From Thermasporomyces composti (GTDB taxonomy: Bacteria > Actinomycetota > Actinomycetes > Propionibacteriales > Actinopolymorphaceae): 64,000 nt of DNA. This document shows, piece after piece, positions 26,196 through 35,114 of this stretch. The stretch covers positions 1,054,001-1,118,000 of the forward strand of contig NZ_QTUC01000001.1 in the NCBI RefSeq assembly GCF_003386795.1, read 5' to 3'. A program made the position numbers and the translations under genes. Positions within the stretch are counted from its first letter, which is position 1, and each line of letters starts with the position of its first letter. A model generated the notes under the pieces. It had not been told where the DNA came from. It saw only the letters and a list, made by a program, of their open reading frames with translations, and did not search any database.

Positions 26196-26406
26196 GACGT
26201 CGCTCCCCCCACTGCTCACGCTCACGTACCCAGCCCGGCCGTGCCTGGCACATCAGCCCAGCGTCAGCGATGTGGGGCGCCACGCCCCGTGAGCCGACGC
26301 CTCGCGCCCCGTAGGCGAGGGCATGCACCCTCGGGAAGGCCTCGAGGAAGGCATCGATGGGCGGAGCAGTGCATGAGACGGGTGGAGCCGGGAGAGAACG
26401 CGAAGC

Positions 26407-27405
26407 ATGAGCGACGTCACCGCGGAGGCCGCCGGCGCGGACGACCGAAGCGACGCGACCACGCTGGATTACGTGCGAAGGCTCCGCAGCCACGGCTGGG
26501 GACGGATCCTGCTCGGCGGCACCACACTGTGGGGGCTGGCCACCGCCCTGACCCTCGCGACAGGGAACGCCAACCTGCTGCCGGTGATCATCCTCGTCGG
26601 CGGCTTCCTGTTCCCGGTGACGTTCGTGGCCTGGGCCTGTCGACGCGAGGACCAGGGGGAGCTCACGCCGGAGATCCTCATCCGAGGGTTCCTGCTCGGC
26701 GGGATCCTCGGCACGGTGTCCGCCGCGACGCTCGAGGCCTACTTCCTCACCCCGTCGCCCCTGCTGTACGCGGGTGTGGCGATCCTCGAGGAGGCCGCCA
26801 AGGCGGCGATCCTGCTCCACCTCGCCCGTGCCCTCGTGCAGCGCACGCTCTGGGACGGCCTCGTCCTCGGCGCCACGGTCGGCTTCGGCTTCGCCGCGTG
26901 CCAGTCCGTCGGCTACGGGCTCAACGCGGTCTTCACCGTCACCGGCCTCTCCCTCCGCGAGGTCGTCGAGACCGAGCTGCTCCGCGGGGTCATCGAGCCC
27001 ACCAGCCACGCCTTGTGGACCGCGATCATGGGCGCGGTCCTCCTCCCCGTCATGCGCGGCCGGACATCGCCTCGGGTGGGACCTGAGCTCGTCCTGACCT
27101 TCCTCGGGGTGTCAGCCCTGCACACGCTGTGGGACGCCACCCACAACATCGCGGTGGTCTTCACCCTGCTCGTGACCGACACCCCGTGGCAGGGCCGCCT
27201 CTTCGGACTCGGCTACCTGCCGCGGCCCACCGATGCCCAGGTCCACCTCTTCACCGCGGCACAGTTCGTCGGCTACGCCCTCGTCGGGGCGACGGGGCTG
27301 TTCTGGCTCGGCGTGCTACGCCGGCGGCTGGACCGGCTGCACCGACTGGCGGCACTCGTCGAACCGGCCGACTCCCTGATCCCCCAGGGGCCGGAGTACG
27401 CCTGA
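26407..27405 (+). CDS. PrsW family intramembrane metalloprotease
   Basis: The 332-residue protein has about eight transmembrane segments and the PrsW glutamate motif EEAAKAAIL (about 127-135). The histidines HALWTAIMG and HTLWDATHN follow, which complete the likely zinc site in CAAX/PrsW-type proteases. In Bacillus PrsW cleaves an anti-sigma factor; the substrate here is unknown. GGGAGAG lies about 11 nt before the ATG. It is divergent from the frameshifted repeat-rich gene and convergent with gltA. Confidence 0.85.
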   Translation: MSDVTAEAAGADDRSDATTLDYVRRLRSHGWGRILLGGTTLWGLATALTLATGNANLLPVIILVGGFLFPVTFVAWACRREDQGELTPEILIRGFLLGGILGTVSAATLEAYFLTPSPLLYAGVAILEEAAKAAILLHLARALVQRTLWDGLVLGATVGFGFAACQSVGYGLNAVFTVTGLSLREVVETELLRGVIEPTSHALWTAIMGAVLLPVMRGRTSPRVGPELVLTFLGVSALHTLWDATHNIAVVFTLLVTDTPWQGRLFGLGYLPRPTDAQVHLFTAAQFVGYALVGATGLFWLGVLRRRLDRLHRLAALVEPADSLIPQGPEYA

Positions 27406-27446
27406 CCGCTCAGCCAGGCCCTGACCACTCGGCCAAGCGTCGAGCC

Positions 27447-28736
27447 TCAACGCTCGTCGATCGGCACGTACGACCGCTCCGGCTCGCCGACGTACACCTG
27501 GCGCGGCCGGCCGATCTTGGTCATCGGGTCGTTGACCATCTCACGCCACTGGGCGATCCAGCCGGGGAGGCGGCCGAGCGCGAAGAGCACCGTGAACATC
27601 TTCGTGGGGAAGCCCATCGCGCGGTAGATCAGGCCGGTGTAGAAGTCGACGTTCGGATAGAGCTTCCGCTCGATGAAGTAGTCGTCGTTGAGGGCGACCT
27701 CCTCCAGCTCCTTCGCGATGTCGAGGAGCTCATCGGACTTGCCGAGCCGAGCGAGCAGGTCGTCGGCGGTGCGCTTGATGATGGCCGCCCGCGGGTCGTA
27801 GTTCTTGTAGACGCGGTGTCCGAAGCCCATGAGCCGGACACCCTTCTCTTTCCGTTTCACCCGCTCGACGAACTCGGTCACATTGCCGCCCTCGGCCTTG
27901 ATGCGCTCGAGCATCTCCAGGACCGCGGCGTTCGCGCCACCGTGCAGCGGCCCGGACAGCGCGTGGATACCGGCCGAGATGGACGCGAACAAGTTGGCCT
28001 GGCTGGAGCCGACGAGACGCACGGTGGACGTCGAGCAGTTCTGCTCGTGGTCGGCGTGGAGGATGAACAACAAGTCGAGCGCTTGCGCGACCACCGGATC
28101 GACGACGTACGGCTCGGCGGGGAGCCCGAACGTCATGCGGAGGAAGTTCTCGACGTAGCCGAGAGAGTTGTCGGGGTACAGGAACGGCTGTCCGACCGTC
28201 TTCTTGTAGGCGTACGCGGCGATCGTGGGGAGCTTGGCCAGCAGCCGGACCATGGAGATCTCGACAGCCTCCGGGTCGAGCGGGTCGAGGCTGTCCTGGT
28301 AGAAGGTCGACAGCGCGCTGACCGCCGCCGACAACACCGCCATCGGGTGCGCGTCACGCGGGAACCCGTCGAAGAAACGCTTGAGGTTCTCGTCCAGCAG
28401 GGTGTGTCGACGGATCCGGTCCGCGAACTCCTCGTACTGCGAACGGGTCGGCAGGCTGCCGTAGATCAACAGATAGGAGACTTCGAGGAAGTTGCTCTTC
28501 TCGGCCAGCTCGCCAATCGGATATCCCCGATAGCGCAAAATGCCGGCCTCACCATCGATGTAGGTGATGGCCGACGTACAGGCTCCGGTATTGACGTAAC
28601 CGGGGTCGAGCGTGACATACCCAGTGGCCTTGAGCAGCGACGAGATGTCGATCCCGGATGGGCCCTCGGTCGCGGTGACAACCGGGAGCTCGAGCTCCCC
28701 GTTAGCGTGCCTCAGCGTGAAATGTACGTCCGTCAC
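27447..28736 (-). CDS. gltA: Citrate synthase
   Basis: The 429-residue protein is the type II (Gram-negative-like) hexameric length used by actinobacteria. Catalytic regions are DHEQNCSTSTVRLVGSS, SGPLHGGANAAVLEML and GFGHRVYKNYDPRA, carrying the two His and the region leading to the Asp of the active site. It condenses acetyl-CoA and oxaloacetate. GTG 28736 has GGAGG about 9 nt upstream. A second citrate-synthase-family gene begins at 63874. Confidence 0.96.
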   Translation of the reverse strand: MTDVHFTLRHANGELELPVVTATEGPSGIDISSLLKATGYVTLDPGYVNTGACTSAITYIDGEAGILRYRGYPIGELAEKSNFLEVSYLLIYGSLPTRSQYEEFADRIRRHTLLDENLKRFFDGFPRDAHPMAVLSAAVSALSTFYQDSLDPLDPEAVEISMVRLLAKLPTIAAYAYKKTVGQPFLYPDNSLGYVENFLRMTFGLPAEPYVVDPVVAQALDLLFILHADHEQNCSTSTVRLVGSSQANLFASISAGIHALSGPLHGGANAAVLEMLERIKAEGGNVTEFVERVKRKEKGVRLMGFGHRVYKNYDPRAAIIKRTADDLLARLGKSDELLDIAKELEEVALNDDYFIERKLYPNVDFYTGLIYRAMGFPTKMFTVLFALGRLPGWIAQWREMVNDPMTKIGRPRQVYVGEPERSYVPIDER

Positions 28737-28773
28737 GCTCCAGTCCTCCGTCCTACCCGCTGCTGGGGGTCGA

Positions 28774-28791
28774 AGGGCCCGCGCGGGCCCT
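28774..28791. repeat. 18-bp perfect palindrome between dapC and gltA
   Basis: AGGGCCCGCGCGGGCCCT is fully self-complementary and lies in the 293-bp gap 28737-29029. It may terminate the fdxA-dapC transcript or bind a regulator of gltA. Nothing else is recognised in the gap. Confidence 0.5.
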
Positions 28792-29029
28792 GGGCGAACA
28801 CCGTCGAGGTTCGGGCTTTCCCCGGCGCCTCACGTCGCGAGCCAGCCCGGTAGGGCTCCGGCTCGTGGTTCAGCATCCTCCCTCTCCTACCTGTCGGGTC
28901 CGGGCGGTCGAGCCCACCCTGTGCTTCCATTCGCCCCCGTTCCTGGTCACCCGTTCGGCACCCGTCACCTCGGTCGCGATCACCTCGCTTCGCGCCGGAC
29001 CGGCTCACCCACGCCGGCCCGGCCAGGTC

Positions 29030-30121
29030 TCATCCCGCCTCCAGGCGTTCGGCCGCCGCGGCCACCCGCTCGTCGGTCGCGGTGAACGCCACCCGGACAT
29101 GCCGGGCGCCCGCCTCGCCGTAGAAGTCGCCAGGCGTGACGAGAACGCCCCGGTCGGCGCACCACCGCACGGAGTCCCAACACGGCTCGTCGCGGGTCGC
29201 CCACAAGTACAGCGACCCCTCCGAGTGGTCGATCCGGAAGCCTGCCGCCTCGAAGGCGCGCCGCAGCACGGCACGACGCTCCGCGTACCGAGCCCGCTGC
29301 TCGTCCACGTGCGTGTCGTCGCGCAGGGCGGCGATCATCGCCTGCTGGACCGGACTCGGCACCATCATCCCGGCGTGCTTGCGCACCTCCAGCAGCGTCT
29401 CGATGACCTTCGGATCGCCTGTGACGAAACCGGCCCGGTAGCCCGCGAGGTTGGACCGCTTCGACAACGAGTGCACGGCCAGAATGCCCTCGTGATCTCC
29501 GCCACAGACATCCGGGTGGAGGACCGAGACCGGCGTGGCGTCCCAGCCGAACTCCAGGTAGCACTCGTCCGAGACGACGAGCGCGCGACGCTCCCGAGCC
29601 CACGCGACGACCTTCGCCAGGTGCTCAGGGGGAAGGATCCGGCCCGTGGGATTGGAGGGTGAGTTCAGCCACACCAGCCGGACCCGACGCGGCCCGAGCG
29701 CGAGCGTGGAGTCGGAGGGGACGACCTCGCAGCCAGCGAGCAGCCCTCCCACCGCATACGTCGGGTAGGCCGTTTCCGGCACGACCACCACATCGCCCGG
29801 CCCCAAGCCGAGGGTCGTCGGGAGCCAGGCGACGAACTCCTTCGAGCCGATCGTGGGGAGGACAGCGTCCTCCGCGACACCGGTGACCCCGAAGCGTCGA
29901 CGCAGATAGTCGACGACGGCCTGGCGCAGCTGCGACGTTCCGTGGGTCGTCGGATAACCAGGAGCGTTCGAGGCCTCGCACAGCGCCCGCTTCACGACCT
30001 CGGGCGTGGGATCGACGGGGGTACCGACCGACAGGTCGACCAAACCACCTGGATGAGCCGCCGCGCGTTCCTTGTCAGGACGGAGCAGGTCCCAGGGGAA
30101 ATCGGGCAGTCGGCCTCGCAC
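29030..30121 (-). CDS. dapC: Succinyldiaminopimelate transaminase (DapC-type aminotransferase)
   Basis: The 363-residue protein is a fold-type I PLP aminotransferase. LPTIGSKEFVAWLP and WLNSPSNPTGRILP match the cofactor and substrate site. SDECYLEFGWD and SLSKRSNLAGYRAGFV carry the PLP lysine (K in SLSKRSNL). The RxAF-type arginine near the end is in VRVAFTAT. The position directly behind a 7Fe ferredoxin gene is the usual DapC locus in actinobacteria. GGAGGAGC precedes the GTG. Confidence 0.9.
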   Translation of the reverse strand: MRGRLPDFPWDLLRPDKERAAAHPGGLVDLSVGTPVDPTPEVVKRALCEASNAPGYPTTHGTSQLRQAVVDYLRRRFGVTGVAEDAVLPTIGSKEFVAWLPTTLGLGPGDVVVVPETAYPTYAVGGLLAGCEVVPSDSTLALGPRRVRLVWLNSPSNPTGRILPPEHLAKVVAWARERRALVVSDECYLEFGWDATPVSVLHPDVCGGDHEGILAVHSLSKRSNLAGYRAGFVTGDPKVIETLLEVRKHAGMMVPSPVQQAMIAALRDDTHVDEQRARYAERRAVLRRAFEAAGFRIDHSEGSLYLWATRDEPCWDSVRWCADRGVLVTPGDFYGEAGARHVRVAFTATDERVAAAAERLEAG

Positions 30122-30229
30122 GCTCCTCCTCTCCTCGTCATGGACCTCGGTCTCCGCCGCGCGGTCGGCCTCGGGCGGCTCGGCCGTCGGCGGACAGGCC
30201 GACCTCCCGTGGGTCGGACCGTCCCGCGC

Positions 30230-30556
30230 TCAGCCCTCGGTGTTCTGCGGCGGCAGCGCGGCGATCAGCGGGTGGTCCTTGTTGATCACACCCGTCTTCG
30301 ACGCGCCGCCAGGGGAGCCGAGGTCGTCGAAGAACTCGACGTTGGCGGTGTAGTAGTCCTTCCACTGCTCTGGAACGTCGTCCTCGTAGAAGATGGCCTC
30401 TACGGGGCAGACCGGCTCACACGCACCGCAGTCGACACATTCGTCCGGGTGGATGTAGAGCATGCGGGCGCCCTCGTAGATGCAGTCCACGGGGCACTCG
30501 TCCACACATGCCCGGTCCTTCAGATCCACGCACGGCTGCGCGATGACGTAGGTCAC
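30230..30556 (-). CDS. fdxA: 7Fe ferredoxin (3Fe-4S/4Fe-4S)
   Basis: The 108-residue ferredoxin carries cysteines at 9, 17, 21, 25, 40, 43, 46 and 50. They form the CxxxxxxxC...CP and CVDCGACEPVCP motifs of FdxA/FdxC proteins, followed by the long acidic C-terminal extension typical of the group. It is a soluble electron carrier. AGAGGAGGAA lies just before the GTG, and GATACT (near 30595, minus strand) may be the -10. dapC follows in the same direction after 108 bp. Confidence 0.95.
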   Translation of the reverse strand: MTYVIAQPCVDLKDRACVDECPVDCIYEGARMLYIHPDECVDCGACEPVCPVEAIFYEDDVPEQWKDYYTANVEFFDDLGSPGGASKTGVINKDHPLIAALPPQNTEG

Positions 30557-30633
30557 CGGTTCCTCCTCTGTCGAGCTGACCTCCCCTAGTATCGCCGCCA
30601 CCGCGTACGACACCGCAACGAAGGGTCCTTTCC

Positions 30634-30915
30634 GTGCCACTCTCACCGGCCGACGTCGGCCGCCGTGTCGTCGTCCGACGCAGGCTCGGCGTCGAGGAGG
30701 GTCGTCCCGTCTACGGCGACGTCCTAGGGGTCCTGGAATCGTGGACCGCCGGCGTGCTCACCATCCGGCGGCGTGACGGTCACCTCGTCCAGGTCGCGGA
30801 GGAGGACGTGGTCGCCGGCAAGCCGGTGCCGCCTCCACCCGCCCCCCGCCGCCGGCGACCGGCCCCACCCGAGGAGTCGGCGCCCGGCCAGACCGGCGGG
30901 GAGTCGGTGGACTGA
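30634..30915 (+). CDS. Stand-alone SH3-like domain protein, as at the N-terminus of Rv0428c-type acetyltransferases
   Basis: The 93-residue protein has DVGRRVVVRRRL, DVLGVLESWTAGVLTIRRRDG and EEDVVAGKPVPPPP. I recognise this pattern from the N-terminal small barrel of actinobacterial GNAT proteins encoded beside fdxA. Here the sequence ends in a Pro/Arg-rich tail with no acetyltransferase domain, and the convergent VanW gene begins 33 bp later. It is either a truncated gene or an independent adaptor domain. GAAGGG lies about 10 nt before the GTG. The family match is from memory and should be treated as moderate. Confidence 0.55.
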   Translation: MPLSPADVGRRVVVRRRLGVEEGRPVYGDVLGVLESWTAGVLTIRRRDGHLVQVAEEDVVAGKPVPPPPAPRRRRPAPPEESAPGQTGGESVD

Positions 30916-30947
30916 CTTCCGCGCGCCTCACGCTCGCGCGGGGAACG

Positions 30948-32702
30948 TTACGACCCCGGTGACGGAGGGGCGCTGCAGATGATGGTGTCCTCCGGCTTGT
31001 AGACCACGTGGTCCACCTCGGAGCGCACCCGCTTGCCGTTTCGGTAGAGCCAGCGGTAGACGTCGACCTCGAAGCCAGGCACACCGGACTGCGCGACGCA
31101 GCCGGGCTTCGGGTCGTAGTAGCGCTTCGGCGGGCGGACGTTGTAGCGGTCCGAGGTCCGGGTGCGCACCTCCCAGTACTTGGTGCTCCACAGCCGCACC
31201 GTGACCGACCCGCGCGTGCCGGGGCTGCTCCGCTCCCGCCAGGCCTGCACGTAGACCGCGTACGGCGTGTTGTTGCGCCACCTCAAATCGAGGGAGCCCC
31301 AGTAGACGGTCGCCTCCCGACCGACGGGGTAGCGGTCGATGTAGAACCCGTGCGGCCGGTGCTCCACGTCGTCCATGCCCGCGAAGAAGGCCGCGTTGTA
31401 GGTCGTGGTGGCCACCTGGGACACGCCGCCGCCAAGCTCCTCGCGGAGGCGCCCACCCTTGATCACCAGACCGTCGGTGAAGCCGTTCTCCCGCGTGCGC
31501 TCGCCCACCGTCTTGTTGAAGCTGAAGGTCTCACCGGGGAGGACGAGGGTGCCGTTGATGAGCTCCGCCGCCCGGCCGATGTTGACGTTGCGGTACTCGG
31601 CGTGCGGGTAGTAGGTGGTGAACTCACCCACCACCTCCTTGACGCCGAGGCCTTCGAGCTTCTCGGTGGTGAGCTTCGGCTGCTTGGTCACGGTCTCGAC
31701 GACGGCGACCCGCTCGTCCCCGGACTTCTGCAGCGCTCCGAGCACGGCCTTGGCGAGACCTTCGGGCGGCACGGTGCGTCCGGGCCGACTCGGGCGGACC
31801 GTCGGCCGACCTCCCGACATGACGATCGAGGCGTCCCTCGGCTCCACCTCGACCTCGGCCAGCCGATCGGAGAGCGCCTTCGCCAGCGACCTCGCGTCGA
31901 GCTTCGGTGCCAGCTCCCCGTTCTCCACCCGCATGCTGAGCGCGGAGCCGATCTCTTCCGGAGTGGCTTCGAACGACTCGTCGTCGACTCGCACCGTCAC
32001 CGGAGCCGACATCGCCGGCTCGGCGAACTCCCCCAGCGCCTGCCGCAGGTCCTCGGTGCTGACGGCGGGGCGAACCTGTCGGACAGGCAGCGCGATGGGA
32101 CGGTCGGAGCGCAGGAACTCCGCCTCGATCCGGTCCGCGGCCGCCTCGCGATCAAGCTCCCGCCCGGGCTTGGGCTTGGTGATCCGTGGCTCCCCGTTCT
32201 CGAACGTGATGGCGCCCTCGACGGCGTCCTTGTCGACCTTGCTGGCCACCGACTGCAGCGTCTTCTGCAGGCGACGCTCGTCGACCACCACGACGGGGTC
32301 GACCTCCTCGCCGCCCACGATCGTCCGGACCATGGTGACCGGATTGAAGCTGCGCGGCGCCTGCGCGGACTCGACCGTGGCCGCCACGTCGAGGCTCAGA
32401 CCGGCTTCTTCCGGTCGGACCGAGAAGGTCGCGCCGGCGGCGGTCAACGTGAGCGGCTTGTCGGCCCGTGGCAGCAGGTCACGCCGCAGCCGCGCCTCCG
32501 CCGCCTCGGGGGACAGACCTCCCACCGGGACGCCCGCGACCGTGGTGCCGCGTGGCACTCGGTTACCCAGCGAGTACGCCGTCAGCACGTAGGCACCGAG
32601 CAAGACGAGCATGACCGCGCCGGCCGCGGCCGCCACGATCCGTCCGGTGCGCCGGTCGCGCACCGCAGGTATGGGCTGGGTCGGGTCCCCCGATTGGTAC
32701 AC
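30948..32702 (-). CDS. VanW family protein with peptidoglycan-binding-like repeats
   Basis: The 584-residue protein has one N-terminal membrane helix (about 24-45). Two alpha/beta repeats follow (about 55-330), each with an IG/PG-type motif such as PSRPGRTVPPEGLAKAVL, as in PG_binding_4 domains. A VanW domain occupies about 350-520, with NRAAELINGTLVLPGETFSFN and GGGVSQVATTTYNAAFFAG. It is probably an extracytoplasmic cell-wall protein; the enzymatic role of VanW is not established. GGAGGAGC precedes GTG 32702. Three CATTCGnC boxes lie upstream (32782-32835). Confidence 0.88.
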   Translation of the reverse strand: MYQSGDPTQPIPAVRDRRTGRIVAAAAGAVMLVLLGAYVLTAYSLGNRVPRGTTVAGVPVGGLSPEAAEARLRRDLLPRADKPLTLTAAGATFSVRPEEAGLSLDVAATVESAQAPRSFNPVTMVRTIVGGEEVDPVVVVDERRLQKTLQSVASKVDKDAVEGAITFENGEPRITKPKPGRELDREAAADRIEAEFLRSDRPIALPVRQVRPAVSTEDLRQALGEFAEPAMSAPVTVRVDDESFEATPEEIGSALSMRVENGELAPKLDARSLAKALSDRLAEVEVEPRDASIVMSGGRPTVRPSRPGRTVPPEGLAKAVLGALQKSGDERVAVVETVTKQPKLTTEKLEGLGVKEVVGEFTTYYPHAEYRNVNIGRAAELINGTLVLPGETFSFNKTVGERTRENGFTDGLVIKGGRLREELGGGVSQVATTTYNAAFFAGMDDVEHRPHGFYIDRYPVGREATVYWGSLDLRWRNNTPYAVYVQAWRERSSPGTRGSVTVRLWSTKYWEVRTRTSDRYNVRPPKRYYDPKPGCVAQSGVPGFEVDVYRWLYRNGKRVRSEVDHVVYKPEDTIICSAPPSPGS

Positions 32703-32914
32703 AAGCTCCTCCGCGTATCGCTAATCCGCGCGGGTAGGTCCGGCCGAGCGAACTCACCAAGCGTAGAGGCGTTGGTCGGAACATTCGCCGACCAGGGCGT
32801 TCGCAGCATTCGGCGAGGAGCCTAGAGCATTCGTCAGGCCCCACACGACGTCTACATTCAGGACAAAGGGCCAGATTGTTTCCTATTCGTGATGCAGAAT
32901 TGATGGCGGCGCGA

Positions 32915-33577
32915 TCAATCGCCGAGATCACCGAGCCGCCTCACCGTGTGGTACGCGGCGTTGACGTAGACCAACGGGCTCACGCTGGTCGAGGTCCCCG
33001 TCCCTGACTGGCCCTCGTCAGCCGGTCCACCGCCCTCGCCGCGAATCCGAGCCTCGACGACCTCGCCGACCACGATCGAGTGGTCACCGCCGTCGTAGAC
33101 GGCCCACGTGCGGCACTCGAGCCAGGCGAGCGAGCGCCCCAGCAACGGCACCCCCGTTCTGCCGCGGTGGACGTCAGCGCCGTCGAGCTGGCCGTGGATC
33201 GGACGCCCCCGGTGCGCCAGATGTGACGCTACGCGAGCGGCATCCGCGGACAGGATCGACACCCCCCACACGCCGGTCGCCAGCACCGCGCCGTGGAAGC
33301 GCGCCACCTTCTCCACACAGACCAGGACGAGCGGCGGACGCAGGGAGACGGACGTCACGGCGCTCGCCGTCATCGCGTGGTCGACGTCGCCGTGACGGGT
33401 GGTCACCACCGTGACACCGCTGGCGAGGCGTCGAAGAGCGGTGCGGTAGCTCTGCTCGTCGACGGGCTGCCACGTTGGTGACGCCTGGGCGTCAGGCCCC
33501 CTCGGTGACGCCCTCCTCGGTGACGCCCCCCTCGGTGACGCCCCCCTCGGTGACGCTGCATCGGCACCGGTGGACAT
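32915..33577 (-). CDS. Flavin reductase-like FMN-binding protein
   Basis: The 220-residue protein contains the split-barrel flavin reductase domain (about 50-200). YRTALRRLASGVTVVTTRHG leads to TASAVTSVSLRPPLVLVCV, the FMN-binding strand-turn, then WGVSILSADAARVASHLAHRG. Relatives reduce FMN for two-component monooxygenases; no partner oxygenase is nearby. The N-terminal 35 residues are low-complexity ASPRG repeats encoded by a 15-bp tandem repeat. ATG 33577 is chosen because TAGGGT lies 8 nt upstream. Confidence 0.87.
   Translation of the reverse strand: MSTGADAASPRGASPRGASPRRASPRGPDAQASPTWQPVDEQSYRTALRRLASGVTVVTTRHGDVDHAMTASAVTSVSLRPPLVLVCVEKVARFHGAVLATGVWGVSILSADAARVASHLAHRGRPIHGQLDGADVHRGRTGVPLLGRSLAWLECRTWAVYDGGDHSIVVGEVVEARIRGEGGGPADEGQSGTGTSTSVSPLVYVNAAYHTVRRLGDLGD
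33497..33556. repeat. 15-bp coding tandem repeat, four copies
   Basis: Units CCCCCTCGGTGACGC start at 33497, 33512 (two mismatches), 33527 and 33542. On the minus strand each encodes five residues of the ASPRG type in the flavin reductase N-terminus. Confidence 0.88.
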
Positions 33578-33613
33578 GCTCCGGAACCCTACCGCCGCCC
33601 GGATCACGCCCCG

Positions 33614-33988
33614 CTAGGTGTCGCTCGGGCCGGCCGAGGCGAGGCCACGGGCAACGTTCCAGACCACGGCCACGAGACCCAGCACCACGTAGCCGACGCC
33701 GTAGCCGTCACCGGCCAGCACGACGTCCCCCTCAGGCCGCTGTCCCATCGCGAGCACCACGGGCACGCTCCAGCCGAGGGCGGCCCCCAGCGCCCCGGCG
33801 ACGCCGAGAGCGCGACGCCCCTCCGCGACGAGCGCGGCCACCGCGGCCACGGCCAGGACGAAACCGTACGGCACCGGGACGGCGGCCACGTCGGCCGTCA
33901 TGCGCGACACGACGATCCCGAGCGCCCCGACGCACGCGCCCAGCAGGACGAGTGCCAGGACGCCGAGCGCTCGCACCACGCGCGACAT
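33614..33988 (-). CDS. DUF6113-type small membrane protein
   Basis: The 124-residue protein has four hydrophobic segments (about 8-30, 40-58, 62-80 and 95-115). The pairing with mshB, 6 bp upstream in the same operon, is common in actinobacteria, where the neighbour is called DUF6113. No catalytic motif is visible. A role linked to mycothiol is only suggested by position. Confidence 0.75.
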   Translation of the reverse strand: MSRVVRALGVLALVLLGACVGALGIVVSRMTADVAAVPVPYGFVLAVAAVAALVAEGRRALGVAGALGAALGWSVPVVLAMGQRPEGDVVLAGDGYGVGYVVLGLVAVVWNVARGLASAGPSDT

Positions 33989-33994
33989 GGGCGG

Positions 33995-34885
33995 TCAGGC
34001 GACACCAGCGAAGAGGTCCGTCTCGACGCCGGTCTCAGGGTCACGGACCGGGGTGCCGCGCACCAGGCGGTAGCACTCCGTCCCCCAGATGTGGTTGCCG
34101 ATGTTGTTGGACAGCGCGAAGAACGGGCTGTGGACGGTGATCTGCGTGGCGTGCGCTCGCATCGCCGCCGCCTTGCGCTCGGTGTAGGCGGTGGCGTCGA
34201 TCCAGGTGGTGATGAGCTCGTCCGGCACGAAGGTTCGGGGCAGCTCTCCGTCCGGATCCAGGCGCTCGAAGGTCACCGTGTCGTCGGCGTCGCGCAGTCG
34301 ACGCAGCCCTTCGCGGTAGAGGGACTCGGGCACAGCGGACCAGTACACCTTCGGAACGTCCCAGGGCTCGCCCAGGTCCCGCCGGTAGGACGGCGCGCCG
34401 GCGAGCGCCTGGGCGTAGGTCGCCACCCGATGGGCCTGGATGTGGTCGGGGTGCCCGTAGCCGCCGAAGTCGTCGTACGTGACGAGCACCTGAGGGCGCA
34501 CCTCACGGATGACCGCCACCAGGTGGTCGGCGGCCTCCCGCAGGTCGGCGCGCCAGAAACACTCGGGGCGCTCGTTCGCGGGCGTGCCCATCATCCCGGA
34601 GTCGCGATAGCGCCCGGCCCCGCCCAGCCAGCGTTGGTCGGTCACCCCGAGCTCGGCCAAGGCGTCGGCGAGCTCCTTCTCGCGGTACTCCCCCAACCCG
34701 TCGTCGCGGTCGGAGGCCAGGTGGGCGAGCTCCGGAACGAGGATCTCACCTTCCTCGCCGCGCGTGCAGGTCACGAGCGTCACCTGCGCTCCTTCGGCGA
34801 CATACTTGGCCATGGTGGCGCCGTTCCCGATGGACTCGTCGTCGGGGTGGGCGTGAACGAGCAGCATCCTCCGGTCCGCAGGCAT
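33995..34885 (-). CDS. mshB: Mycothiol biosynthesis deacetylase MshB
   Basis: The 296-residue enzyme deacetylates GlcNAc-inositol in mycothiol synthesis. The zinc/catalytic motif is AHPDDE, with H13, D15 and D16 at the same numbers as in the M. tuberculosis enzyme, and HPDHIQAH supplies the third zinc ligand. The length matches MshB (about 300); the related Mca ligates longer substrates and is usually shorter. TAGGGT ends 6 nt before the ATG. Presence of mshB marks a mycothiol-producing actinobacterium. Confidence 0.93.
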   Translation of the reverse strand: MPADRRMLLVHAHPDDESIGNGATMAKYVAEGAQVTLVTCTRGEEGEILVPELAHLASDRDDGLGEYREKELADALAELGVTDQRWLGGAGRYRDSGMMGTPANERPECFWRADLREAADHLVAVIREVRPQVLVTYDDFGGYGHPDHIQAHRVATYAQALAGAPSYRRDLGEPWDVPKVYWSAVPESLYREGLRRLRDADDTVTFERLDPDGELPRTFVPDELITTWIDATAYTERKAAAMRAHATQITVHSPFFALSNNIGNHIWGTECYRLVRGTPVRDPETGVETDLFAGVA

Positions 34886-34891
34886 GCCACC

Positions 34892-34897
34892 ACCCTA
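34892..34897 (-). promoter_or_regulatory. Probable -10 element TAGGGT of leaderless mshB
   Basis: On the minus strand TAGGGT ends 6 nt before the mshB ATG, with no ribosome site. Confidence 0.5.
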
Positions 34898-35114
34898 CGG
34901 ATTCCCCACCCCACGATGGCGGTCAGACGGCGCGCCCGCCGGACCGCGTCCAGAGCCGGCCGACGCCGGACATCCGACGTCGAGGCCCTCGGGGGCCCGG
35001 CGGGGCCTCCCGGCCCTCTCGGGACGCCCTGTGCCGAAGCTGGACGAGCGCGGAGGGCGAACGCGTCCCGCACGACGACGCGCGCGCCGTCGCGGCGTGC
35101 GAGGATCGACCACC

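Noticed and set aside
27129-28853. A 574-codon plus-strand frame opposite gltA
   Set aside because: It starts inside the PrsW gene in another frame and mirrors citrate synthase.
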